Shown: piece by piece, positions 10,120 through 19,278 of the stretch
How positions within the stretch are numbered: the stretch's first letter is position 1
Layout of the letters: each line of letters opens with the position of its first letter
Assembly: GCA_020466095.1 (NCBI GenBank)
Contig: CM035806.1
Span: forward strand, 111,941,401-112,005,400
Source: Chlorops oryzae
Lineage: Eukaryota > Arthropoda > Insecta > Diptera > Chloropidae
DNA: 64,000 nt
Direction: 5' to 3'
Position numbers and translations under genes: made by a program
The notes under the pieces: model-generated
Told to the model about the DNA's origin: nothing
Seen by the model: only the letters and a program-made list of their open reading frames with translations
The model's database searches: none

Positions 10120-10251
10120 CTGGGAGCTCTATAAAAGGAGACATAATCAGCTCGGTGCAACAGCGGTACGAAATGGTACAAATTTCTAGACTACGACAAC
10201 ATGACATGACACATAAGAGATATTTATTTCCGAGGGAATGCATGCGAAAGC

Positions 10252-13200
10252 TTAAGCCTTTAAATTCTCGCCAGGGTCATCGGGTACACCGTGGTACGCC
10301 TTAAGTTCGCCGATGTGTGCCCTTCGAGTCTTGGTGGATCCTTCCAATTGAAGTTGAGCTATGACTGGTGATGGGAACGTCTTCACCCGGTAAGGTCCTT
10401 CATATCGGGGACCAAGCTTTGCATTGAACCGCTCTGCCGCGTTCGAGAGCTGGTGTACTTTGGCCAATACCAGGTCGCCAATACGTGGTTTCCAGGCCCT
10501 TCGCCTTAGATCGTAGTGTTTGGCCTGTGTTTGCTGCGCTGCTGCGAGGTTGTCTTTGACTTCACCAAAGACCTCCGCCAGATGACTAGTGCGTTCGTCC
10601 GGAGTCATGGGGGTTTCGTCGATTGCCACCCCTTTTTCGTCGAATAGGGTTCTAGGGAGCCTCAATTCCCGTGCCTGACATAGATAAGCGGGGCTATACC
10701 CGGTGGAGCTTGCCACGCTGCTGTTCAGTGCTAGCATTACTTCGGGTAAATGAGCATCCCATTGTTGTTGATCGTTGTCCGCGAGCTGAGAGATCATTGT
10801 CTTCACCACACGGTTCGTTCGCTCGGTCGGGTTCTCCTGCGGGGTATACGGCGCTGTCAGACGGTGCTCAATACCCCAAGCCTGCAATACCTCTCTAAAG
10901 ACCTTACTCACGAATTGTTTCCCGTTGTCGCTGATGAAAATTCGTGGAGTTCCAAAGCGGGATAGGATCCGGTCACGTAGCGCCTGTATGAGCGTTTCGG
11001 AGGTTGCCCTTCTCAGCGGTACCAGCTCCGTCCATTTCGTGAACTTGTCGCAAAACACGAGAAGTATGTTATGGCCTTTGCGTGAACGTGGTAACGGGCC
11101 AATGAAGTCCGCGCTCACTACATCCCATGGGCCTTCCGACTGGATCGTGTGCATCTTCCCCGACGGAGCCTGTTGACTTGGTTTGTAACGTTGGCAGCTT
11201 TGACAACATCGTACGTATCGTCGAATGTCGCGGTACATACCCGGCCAATAGTAATGCATCCGGATCCTAGCTATGGTTTTCTGTATGCCTAGATGTCCCG
11301 CGGTCGCGTCGTCATGATTTTCCCGGAGCACGCGTGCCCTCTGAGGTTCTGGAACGCAAAATTTCCACGGAGACGTTGTCCCCTTGTCTTCCAGCGTTGG
11401 TTCACGTCGGTACAAGTTTTCTTCTACGACACAATATTCGGGGTACTTCTCGGGGTAGTTTTGTACCTTCTCCTTCTGCCGCTGTATCCAAGGGCAGTCT
11501 TGGACGTCTTCCGTATTCGTAGAGCCAAGGAATTCGAGTGGTTGGCGCGAAAGTGTGTCAGCCACGACATTAAGCCTACCTTTTCGATACTGCACCTCAA
11601 ACTGGTATTGCTGCAGTTCGAGGGCCCACCTTGCGATTCGGCCAGACGGACTTTCGATGGAGTTTAGCCATTTCAAAGCGAGGTGGTCGGTGATAACAAC
11701 GAAATGATAGCCTTCTAGATAGGCCCTCATCTTCCTGATCGCCCAGACAATCGCCAGGCATTCCTTTTCCGTGGGAGAATAGTTCCTTTCTGCTGGGTTG
11801 AGGCCGCGGCTGGCGTAAGCGATGACCTTCTCTTGTCCTCCGGGAAATTGCGTTAGCACAGCGCCTAATCCATAATCGCTCGCATCCGTCTGTAGATAAA
11901 ACTTTTCCTCAAAATTGGGGCAGGTCAGCACTGGAGCCTCGGTGAGATTCGTTTTCAGGGTTTCAAAAGCCTGCTGTTGCTCCACGCACCACTGCCACTT
12001 TTTACCGTTTTTGAGCAAAGTGGTTAACGGTTGTACTACGGTTGAAAAGTTCGGTACAAAGCGACGATACCACGAAGCTATCCCTAAGTACTGCCGGACC
12101 TCGCGGACGTTCTTCGGTGGACTGAGTGCTCGAATGGCTTCCACCTTTTCGGGATCCGTATGGATACCCTCCTCGCAGACGACGTGCCCCAAATACTTCA
12201 GCTCCTTCTGGAAGAACGCGCATTTGTCGATATTCAGGCGAAGATTGGCTTCACGCAGGCGCCTGAACACTTCTTTGAGATTCCGCATATGGTCTTCAAG
12301 CGATGTACCGATAACGACTATATCGTCCAAGTAGGCAAACGCAAAGGAGTCCAGTTCTGGCCCGATGACGGTATCCAATGCTCTTTGGAATGTGGCGGGA
12401 GCCGAGTGCAACCCAAATGGCATGACTCGCCACTGGAAAAGGCCACGACCTGGTACGGTAAACGCCGTATACTTTTTACTTTCGGCCTCCATCGGAATCT
12501 GCCAGTATCCGTTTTTAAGATCCAGTGTTGAGATAAATTTCACGTTACGCAGCCGATCGAGGATGTGCTGTATCCGAGGGAGTGGGTAGGCGTCTGGGAC
12601 TGAGTGCGCATTTATCTTTCTGAAGTCGATACAGAGCCTCCACGATCCAGTCTTCTTCGGTACTAAGACGTCGGGAGAACTATACGGACTCTTCGATGGT
12701 TCGATGCAGCCTTTGTTGAGTAGTTCGTCAATTTCTTCGTTGATAATCTTTTGTTTGGCGGGGTTGTAGGTATAATACCGTTGCTTCAGAGGTTGTTCGT
12801 CCTTCATAAAAATTCTGTGAGTCGCTATCGTCGAGACACTCGGCAACTGCTTAAAATGGTCCAGTTCGAACTGTAGGAATTCTTCGACCGATTCCACCTT
12901 TGCCGCGCTGCTTTCTTGTTCCATTCTTCCAAGTTGTTCATGTGGTACGGTACGTCTGGTTTCTAAGCACAAACGGTGAGTTCCTACCACTAGTGTTGCA
13001 CCCACCGCCGAGAGGAAGTCCATTCCTAGAATTATTTCGTCCATGGCCTCTGGCATGACCAGAATTTTAATCTGGGTGGTCCTGTCGCCAAGCGTGACTC
13101 GAACTTGCAGGGCCTCTTTCACTCTAGTCGGGGATTTGTCTGCGAGTCGCACGGCGACGTTTGCGGGGGTTGAGTTCTCCGGCGTGCGTAGGAGGTCTGC

Positions 13201-13506
13201 CATGGAAGACTGGATGAAACTTCGGGTCGCACCGGTATCGATTACCGCCGTCGCTAAGTGGCCATCAATGTATATAGTTGCTTGTATATGACGGCCGTCT
13301 GATGTCAGTAGTCCTAGGTTGTTGTCGAAGGGGAGGCCGGTCTTTGGTCGCTTCGCTGGCCTCGGCTGTGCGGGCGACCGCCCCCGTTTCCCGATTTGCA
13401 GCAGTCGATAGTACGTACGCCTCGTGTACCACACACCCAACAGAAAAGATAGGGAGCATTCGTGCAGTCTCTGCGGGCATGCCCCTTCTGTCCACATTTC
13501 CAGCAT
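10252..13506 (-). CDS. pol: Gypsy pol: protease, RT, RNase H, integrase
   Basis: The 1,084-codon frame is in the -1 frame relative to gag and is probably made as a Gag-Pol fusion by slippage at 13386-13392, so its first ATG is not the true start. Domains in order: aspartic protease (AVIDTGATRSF, about residue 90); RT (LDLKNGYWQIPM, VMPFGLHSAPATF, AYLDDIVVIG about 370); RNase H (LQTDASDYGLGAVL, about 530); integrase HHCC zinc region (HLGIQKTIARIRMHYYWPG, CCQSCQRYKP); DDE core (SADFIGP, FISDNGKQF, NPTERTNR); and a GPY/F-type tail (KLGPRYEGPYRV). All key residues are present. Length and order are typical for Ty3/gypsy. It ends 133 nt before ORF3. Confidence 0.95.
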   Translation of the reverse strand: MLEMWTEGACPQRLHECSLSFLLGVWYTRRTYYRLLQIGKRGRSPAQPRPAKRPKTGLPFDNNLGLLTSDGRHIQATIYIDGHLATAVIDTGATRSFIQSSMADLLRTPENSTPANVAVRLADKSPTRVKEALQVRVTLGDRTTQIKILVMPEAMDEIILGMDFLSAVGATLVVGTHRLCLETRRTVPHEQLGRMEQESSAAKVESVEEFLQFELDHFKQLPSVSTIATHRIFMKDEQPLKQRYYTYNPAKQKIINEEIDELLNKGCIEPSKSPYSSPDVLVPKKTGSWRLCIDFRKINAHSVPDAYPLPRIQHILDRLRNVKFISTLDLKNGYWQIPMEAESKKYTAFTVPGRGLFQWRVMPFGLHSAPATFQRALDTVIGPELDSFAFAYLDDIVVIGTSLEDHMRNLKEVFRRLREANLRLNIDKCAFFQKELKYLGHVVCEEGIHTDPEKVEAIRALSPPKNVREVRQYLGIASWYRRFVPNFSTVVQPLTTLLKNGKKWQWCVEQQQAFETLKTNLTEAPVLTCPNFEEKFYLQTDASDYGLGAVLTQFPGGQEKVIAYASRGLNPAERNYSPTEKECLAIVWAIRKMRAYLEGYHFVVITDHLALKWLNSIESPSGRIARWALELQQYQFEVQYRKGRLNVVADTLSRQPLEFLGSTNTEDVQDCPWIQRQKEKVQNYPEKYPEYCVVEENLYRREPTLEDKGTTSPWKFCVPEPQRARVLRENHDDATAGHLGIQKTIARIRMHYYWPGMYRDIRRYVRCCQSCQRYKPSQQAPSGKMHTIQSEGPWDVVSADFIGPLPRSRKGHNILLVFCDKFTKWTELVPLRRATSETLIQALRDRILSRFGTPRIFISDNGKQFVSKVFREVLQAWGIEHRLTAPYTPQENPTERTNRVVKTMISQLADNDQQQWDAHLPEVMLALNSSVASSTGYSPAYLCQARELRLPRTLFDEKGVAIDETPMTPDERTSHLAEVFGEVKDNLAAAQQTQAKHYDLRRRAWKPRIGDLVLAKVHQLSNAAERFNAKLGPRYEGPYRVKTFPSPVIAQLQLEGSTKTRRAHIGELKAYHGVPDDPGENLKA

Positions 13507-14564
13507 GCAGTCTTCACGTCTATCTTAGTGGTTTCCTCAGCCTCCAATTGCTTGAAGGTCACGTGCTTTCGCGGCGGTGTCGGCGATAGTTGTGCCGTGG
13601 GTCCGCTAGGTGGAATATCTTCCTGAACTCCTTCCCAGTCTCCCGCTAGCTGGATGAACTGTGTGATAGAGCTGATTTCATGTCGTTTTACATAGAGCCG
13701 TAAGCTAGCTATGCTGTTGTCGTAGATTCGGTCTAGTTTCGCTTCTTCGGACCATGGAGTCAATTTCATGAGATGTCGCAATGCGATGGCATAGTCGGTG
13801 AATTTTTCGTTGCTGCCTTGCTTACGATTCTTAATCCTGTCTTCGAGTGACTGAAAGAAACGTCGTGGCATAAACATAGTGAGGAGATCCCCTTTGAACG
13901 CCTCCCAATGAGTAAAACGATCGCAGCTTCGGTACCACATTAGGGCTTTTCCCGTCAACAATTCAGGCAGAGCTTTCACTAACGCCTCGCCGTGTATATC
14001 GTATGCCTCCGCAAGCTCTTCCACGCGCTCCAGAAAATCTAGAGGTTCACTGCAGCCATCAAATTTTACGGCCCACTTCTTTACTTGGTCTATGACTGCA
14101 GCCTGACTGGTCGTCCGGAGTGGAGTTGGGCCTGCCTGGGGTACGACTAGTGGTGGCAGTGGTGGTTCCTCTCTTGGCACTTTGGTGGCGGTCGAAAGCG
14201 GGGCCAGAGATGGGATGGTTGAGTTACATCGGGAATATCGAGCCTCCATTGCCAACAAACGGCTGAACGATGCTGCGTCGTGTTCCGTGTCGCTAATGTA
14301 AGTCGTTAAGCGTTGCCTTAGTTTTTCCACCGTACCCGTTGAATCCAAGCCGAACTCCTCACAAATTAGTATTAAGTCTTCCTTTCGTACCTTATAAACC
14401 CATCCTATGTGTAACTTCGTCTTCGTTGCTGTTAAGTCTATGGTATCTTTCGACGTGCTGCCGGAAGTAGCCTGTGGTGTCGAAATCTGCGCTGCACCAC
14501 CCATTTGCTGTACTTTACCACTCTCTTGATTTTCGTCTGTTGTGAGTCCCTGCTCGGGCGCCAT
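13314..14564 (-). CDS. gag: Gypsy gag with SAP-like and zinc-knuckle domains
   Basis: The 416-residue Gag starts at an ATG whose TG is also the first two bases of the primer-binding site, one base after the LTR. Residues 41-45 (TIDLT) look like a SUMO-interaction motif and residues about 59-92 (KEDLILICEEFGLDS...LRQRLTTYI) resemble a SAP helix-turn-helix. The middle (about 175-320, EPLDFLERVEELAEAY, ALMWYRSC) is the retrotransposon Gag capsid region. A CCHC knuckle CWKCGQKGHARRDC is at about 354-367. A second, CWVCGTRGVRTIDC, has valine in place of the histidine. It overlaps pol by 193 nt. It should package element RNA; the SAP and SIM readings are inference. Confidence 0.9.
   Translation of the reverse strand: MAPEQGLTTDENQESGKVQQMGGAAQISTPQATSGSTSKDTIDLTATKTKLHIGWVYKVRKEDLILICEEFGLDSTGTVEKLRQRLTTYISDTEHDAASFSRLLAMEARYSRCNSTIPSLAPLSTATKVPREEPPLPPLVVPQAGPTPLRTTSQAAVIDQVKKWAVKFDGCSEPLDFLERVEELAEAYDIHGEALVKALPELLTGKALMWYRSCDRFTHWEAFKGDLLTMFMPRRFFQSLEDRIKNRKQGSNEKFTDYAIALRHLMKLTPWSEEAKLDRIYDNSIASLRLYVKRHEISSITQFIQLAGDWEGVQEDIPPSGPTAQLSPTPPRKHVTFKQLEAEETTKIDVKTACWKCGQKGHARRDCTNAPYLFCWVCGTRGVRTIDCCKSGNGGGRPHSRGQRSDQRPASPSTTT
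13386..13392 (-). promoter_or_regulatory. -1 ribosomal frameshift slip site G GGA AAC
   Basis: On the minus strand the heptamer GGGAAAC sits in the gag zero frame exactly as X XXY YYZ (codons TCG GGA AAC). A -1 slip there enters the pol frame at CGG. GGGAAAC is an established retroviral-type slip sequence. It lies inside the gag-pol overlap. GC-rich sequence follows, and GAGGCC/GGCCTC could form a downstream stem, but the structure was not computed. Confidence 0.8.
14546..14563 (-). promoter_or_regulatory. Primer-binding site, lysine-tRNA type
   Basis: Minus strand TGGCGCCCGAGCAGGGAC follows the 5' LTR after one base. It resembles the PBS complementary to the 3' end of tRNA-Lys in retroviruses and some fly gypsy elements. 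The gag ATG overlaps it. Confidence 0.8.
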
Positions 14565-16163
14565 TGTAATGAACTCTTTTCGTAGCCGGGGTATTTACTC
14601 AGCCGAGTAACCAGACTCCAGTCCCTTACAAAAATTTATATTTGAAGGAGACACACAAACTAGACGTGTAAGAAAAGATGTTTATTAAAAGAGAGGGACC
14701 GGCTTCTTTAAGGCCGCCCCAAAATAAATTACAATCAAATAGGTGTATTACTGCCCGTCGCTGAGTGCAGGTGTTGGGCTCCAGCGATGATGATGTTCTC
14801 TCAGCGTAGGTGTAAGGCGCAACGGCGTCGTCTCAGTATGTAGCGAGATGTCGGTATAAACTACCGCCTAACGTCCCTCCAGAACTCCACCGTACTATTA
14901 GAGTTAAACCTCGGCCGAATGTCTGCCCAGAATTTGACGCACGCACGCGTAGAACAGGTACAAACGCTTAATCCACACGTGCGTGAGCAATGGGTCACGG
15001 CAACGACAGGGAAACGTGGATGTGTGGAACAGGTACAAACGCTTAATCCACACGGACACGCTCACTGAGTTACGCACGACAGTTCCAACCGTACTCGAAC
15101 CGCCGTACGTTCGTCCGACCTAGAATGCACTCGTATGAAGAATAAATGTCCGTGAAATGTCCGTCGAGAAAGTTGACGCATGCACGCGTGGAACAGGTAC
15201 AAACGCTTAATCCACACGTGCGTGAGCAATGGGTCACGGCAACGACAGGGAAACGTGGATGTGTGGAACAGGTACAAACGCTTAATCCACACGGACACGC
15301 TCACTGAGTTACGCACGACAATTCCAACCGTACTCCAACCGCCGTACGTTCGTCCGACCTAGAATGCACTCGTATGAAGAATAAAGGTTTGCGAAATGTC
15401 CGTCGAGAAAGTTGACGCATGCACGCGTGGAACAGGTACAAACGCTTAATCCACACGTGCGTGAGCAATGGGTCACGGCAACGACAGGGAAACGTGGATG
15501 TGTGGAACAGGTACAAACGCTTAATCCACACGGACACGCTCACTGAGTTACGCACGCCAATTTCAACACTATTCCCCTTCAGACACAATCACTAACTACG
15601 ATCGTCAGTATTTACGTTTCGGCGAAACGTTTACCTACGTATACTGTGTACCAAGTATACTTACATACGTTTCAAAACGTTCCGAAATGTCTTATCGGTT
15701 GGCGTTGCTATCTTCAACACGTGGACTCAAACTTCTCGTTAGATGCGAATGTTGCGTCTTCCTTCTGGCGATGTTCACTTCGTGGAGATCACTGGGAAAA
15801 GAGAGCGATTTCTGTGCGGCTCGCGCTTTTATCCTCTTTTTCGAGCTAGCGATGAGTTCCTTAGTTCGATGTATTGTCCGATAATTCCTTCAGCTGATAT
15901 CGATCACTTTGCCTGGCGTATTTTAGAGGTGCGTCACACGGTGCATTGTCGACGTCCACACGATTGCACATTTTAGAGGTGTGTCACACGGTGCATTGTC
16001 GACGTCCACACGATGGCACATTTTAGAGGTGCGTCACACGGTGCATTGTCGTCGTCCACACGATTTCACATTTTAGAGGTTAAACATTTATTAAACCAAG
16101 GAAAAACATAATTAAACGAAAAACTGCAACCCCGCGTTAATCAATAATATGTGAGTCATCACA
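14565..16163 (-). repeat. 5' LTR of the gypsy element (1,599 bp)
   Basis: It matches the other LTR across its length with only scattered base differences, but holds about 2.7 copies of the 239-bp repeat (14936-15556) instead of 5.7. The 50-bp repeats start at 15926, 15976 and 16026. As the upstream LTR it should contain the promoter; no convincing TATA box was identified. Confidence 0.95.
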
Positions 16164-16596
16164 AACTTTTGCTACTCTTTTCATCCAATTAAGAAACGAC
16201 GAAACGAAATTTTTCAACTATTTCCGAATGTCCATGAAATCTTTCGATGAATTGTTTGCTAAAATCACAGACAAGATCTGCAGCCAGGACACTAATATGC
16301 GCCTCGCTATTGCACCAATTGAAATGTTAGCTGTAACTTTGAGGTACGTACACAATAACAAATGTTCAAAAAGTTTCAAATATTTTATTACTCTTTAAAT
16401 AAAACCAATTCATTTGGAAGAAGAAAAAAAAATTAACAGTTTTCATAGTAAAAAAAAAGATTATAAAATAGTTATTGGGTGCTAGGGAAAAGAACAAGGT
16501 CTAGAGAGTCCTCCGAGCGGTCTGATATGTTGGATAACATGGTGGCAGGACTTTCGACAAGCTCTATAGTCGGTAACTCTTCAGATGTATGTACAC

Positions 16597-16994
16597 CAGG
16601 GATGCACACGCCATAGCAAAATTTGCTCGCGAAGCTTCTAAAAATTGAGGATTACCCGCGTGGGTAATTGCGTTTTAAATTTCAGCATTCGATTTTTTAT
16701 TGCCTCACAATGATCAAAACCGAGCATCATATGCCAGATGTTCAATCTTTTCCACGATTACCCGTCGAATGATTATTGTTGTTGTTGTTTTCTTCGCAAT
16801 GACCAAACCAAGCAACACGTTTGTGTGTGTCGCAGTTTCTGGCTACCGTCGAATTTCGAATGAATATTGTTGTTGTTGTTTTCCTTGCAATGACCAAAAC
16901 CGAACATCACAAGCCAGATGTTCAATTTTGTCCACGCACAGTTTGCTTAAGATTTCCATGTTGCTCGCGAAGCTTAAAACCGTGTGCATCCCTG
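16597..16994. mobile_element. hAT-type MITE in the Harbinger MADF ORF
   Basis: The element is 398 bp with 14-bp TIRs CAGGGATGCACACG and the 8-bp TSD ATGTACAC (16589-16596, 16995-17002). CAGGG-type ends and an 8-bp duplication are the hAT signature. Inside are TTGTTGTTGTT tracts and partial internal repeats (ATGATCAAAACCGA, CATCATATGCCAGATGTTCAA near 16710 and again near 16890). No transposase. Confidence 0.88.
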
Positions 16995-17909
16995 ATGTAC
17001 ACGTTGCCTGATAGAAGTCATTGAAGTTAATTGTGTTCGTTGTTGTGTATTAGAGCATACAGTAGAGTACGGTTTTTCAATTTGAACGTAAGGCAAATTA
17101 GCTGGGAAAAAATTCGGTGGATGATGATTGGCAGACATGTGTATTTTTTGGGGTTCTTGATATGTCAGCTGTTTTGCTGCTGCAGATCCAGCTCGTATTC
17201 GTTTTATAATATTCAAAGTTTCACACTGAAACTCTAGAAACTCATCCACAGTAAATAAATCTATTGTTGGTGAAATCGATTTAAAAAAATTTAAAGCGGG
17301 ACTTGAAGTAGAATCTGCAACAGCCGAAATGGGTGCATTTAGGAAATTTATAAGGCTCGCTTCTAAGGCCGGTGTCTCAGATGCACTGGATGCAGTTTTG
17401 CGCTTTTTTGTTGGAGCAATCTTCTCAGGTTTATTGCCCCCAAATTGGTCTTCTAGTTCCCCAGAATTCAGTTCCGTGCGCTCTTCCTCCTGAGAGGAAT
17501 GGGTAGCTGCCGGTATCGCATTGGCAATCAGGAAACTTAAATTATTTATCAAATTTCTTTACAGATACCTCGGTAGTGGATGCTCCCTTGTTGATCTGCA
17601 TTACTCATACAGAATTGGCTACTCTACCATCAGCAAAATTATGAGGAAGGTGTGCAGAGCAATTTGGATTACTCTCAAGGAAAACTGCTTTCCTAAAATA
17701 ACTTTGGAAATGTGGGAAGATAAAGCAAACAAATTTTTTTCCCAAGCAAATTTTCCTAATTGTCTTGGAGCCATTGACGGGAAGCATGTCCGGATCACAA
17801 AGCCTACCAGCAACGGCTCCACATACTACAACTATAAAAACTATTTTTCAATTGTAATTCTGGCAGTCGTTGATGGAAGCTATAAATTTTCCTATGTTAA
17901 CATTGGTTC

Positions 17910-18123
17910 CTCTTGATCCCAGGGTCCGAGGTTCGATTCCCGGCACAGGCGAAACGGAGTGTAATGTTCCAAGCCTAGCACTGGTTTTTCAAAAATCGCA
18001 TGTTAGGGGCACACTACATAAAAAGACATACACTCACACAAACACAAGAAAACCTCCGTGGTATCACAATGGGCCGATTAACGGCCTAAGTGGCAGCCAC
18101 TTCAACCTACCTACCTACCTACC
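17910..18123 (+). mobile_element. tRNA-derived SINE in the Harbinger transposase
   Basis: The 214-bp insertion is flanked by the 12-bp duplication TAACATTGGTTC (17898-17909, 18124-18135). Near its start is a pol III B-box, GGTTCGATTCC, and its 3' end is a (CCTA)n-like tail. The A-box is missing, so the copy is 5'-truncated, typical of target-primed insertion. Element plus duplication is 226 bp, which shifts the transposase frame by one. Confidence 0.88.
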
Positions 18124-19278
18124 TAACATTGGTTCATATGCAAAGGACTCAGACAGCACTATTTTTCAAAACAGCGATTTTTTTCAAAAACTTCAACAAA
18201 ATGAACTAAACATTCCACCATGGAAATCATTGCCCGGGAGTGACAATCCAAAAATGCCTTATTTCTTTGTTGGAGACGAGGCTTTTTCGTTATCACAGCA
18301 TGTTTTGCGCCCATATAGTGGAAAATTCTTGCCTTATCATAAAAGAATTTTCAATTATAGACTTTCAAGAGCACGCAGATATGTGAAATGCGCATTCGGT
18401 ATTCTAAGTGACAAATGGCGTATTTTTCACAGGCCCTTAAATGTGCAAATGGATTTGGTCGAGGAAATCATTACAGCTTGTTGCACTCTCCATAATTTTG
18501 TTCTTACTAGAGACGGTTTCGCATTCGAAGACAGTTTGAGTACAGCAGGACTCACTGCAAGTGAATCTATATCACGTACATTACCAGCAGGCTCTACTTT
18601 AAATGACATCAGAAATAAATTCAGTGACTATTTCTTAAGCGAACATGGGAAATTACCTTGGCAAGACGAATATATTTAATTTAACCCATTAAGGTTTATA
18701 AGATATTGAAGATATTTATATTTTGTAAGTATAAATGAATAAAAGAAGTGAAGAAAAACCATAAAATGTTACTTTTAAAATTCAATGTCGAAATCTTCTA
18801 CAAAAATGTGGAACACGTGATTTGCAATAATTCCATTCAGAATCCGATTTTGAGATATTAATTATGTGCAGTAATTCCATATTCGTCGAAACTAGCGTCC
18901 ATCTTCCCGCAATCATTTAACCAAGCCGTCCTTTTATAGTGTTTGTCGTAATATTTTTCATTTTTTACATCCCAGATTTCTGGGTATTCTCTTACACATG
19001 ATATCAAATGTTCGATATCAATACCGTCCGTCATTATGCCGCTCGTCTGCAGTCTCTCACTTCTCAACGAGTACTTCTACAACGCAAAACCGTCACCGCT
19101 GCGGTGCAGAAAAACTCATGCGTCGAAAATTTGCCGCTGGTTGACGCTCATCACCGCAGCGGTGACGCTGCGGTAAGTACGCTCGTGTGAAGGCTTACAT
19201 TCATTTCTGTATACTTTGAATCGTGCCGTGCCGTGACGCGACGCGACGCGGACAACCGCTCGTGTGCAGGTACCCTAA

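Larger units (their letters stand above)
6893..16163 (-). mobile_element. Complete Ty3/gypsy LTR retrotransposon
   Basis: The element is 9,271 bp with TG...CA LTRs (6893-9208 and 14565-16163) and the 4-bp TSD AACT (6889-6892, 16164-16167). Coding direction is the minus strand. From its 5' side it has the LTR, a PBS, gag, pol in the -1 frame, a third ORF, a PPT and the 3' LTR. Long LTRs, a lysine-tRNA-type PBS and a third ORF are reminiscent of the Osvaldo/Ulysses lineage of flies, but that placement is an inference. All ORFs are open and the LTRs are nearly identical outside repeat copy number, so the insertion is young and may be competent. Confidence 0.95.
6763..18679 (+). pseudogene. Harbinger transposase, two exons, interrupted twice
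   Basis: Exon 1 begins about 6763 (no clean ATG in frame; a GTG sits where the start is expected), is cut by the gypsy element at 6893-16163, and resumes through FNYFRMSMKSFDELF and EMLAVTL to a GTACGT donor at 16344. The intron ends in TTTACAG at 17564. Exon 2 encodes GSGCSLVDLHYSYRIG (HTH-like), CLGAIDGKHVRI (first Asp), VDGSYKFSYVNIGS (second Asp region), VGDEAFSL, and a terminal block with VKCAFGIL where the family has VE.AFG, so the catalytic Glu is Lys. A SINE at 17910-18123 shifts the frame. The gene is inactive. Confidence 0.9.
16474..19034 (-). pseudogene. Harbinger MADF-type DNA-binding protein, antisense to the transposase
   Basis: At 19034-18858 the minus strand encodes GIDIEHLISCVREYPEIWD and KHYKRTAWLNDCGK, the start of a MADF (Myb/SANT-like) domain. 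At about 17510-17003 it encodes a lysine-rich linker (APTKKRKTAS) and TVDEFLEFQCETLNIIKRI, a BESS-like C-terminal helix. After the hAT MITE (16597-16994), the frame continues (ELPTIELVESPATMLSNISD) to a stop near 16474. The C-terminal exon lies inside the intron of the transposase on the other strand. The middle of the MADF domain was not found, so the gene is partial or has unrecognised exons. Confidence 0.65.
6615..19275 (+). mobile_element. PIF/Harbinger transposon with nested insertions
   Basis: Perfect 18-bp TIRs GGGTACCTGCACACGAGC lie at 6615-6632 and, inverted, at 19258-19275. They are flanked by the 3-bp duplication TAA (6612-6614, 19276-19278), the Harbinger TSD. The ends also carry GC-rich subterminal repeats of CACCGC/GCGGTG type. 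The element carries the two genes usual for this family, a DDE nuclease (plus strand) and a MADF-type DNA-binding protein (minus strand). It now spans 12.66 kb because it contains a 9.3-kb gypsy element, a 398-bp hAT MITE and a 214-bp SINE. It sits in the ORF2 of LINE 1. Confidence 0.93.

Noticed and set aside
13265..13495. Small frames on both strands within gag and pol
   Set aside because: Shadows of the gag-pol coding frames.
16700..17024. Two overlapping frames on the plus strand
   Set aside because: They lie within the hAT MITE and its TTG repeats.
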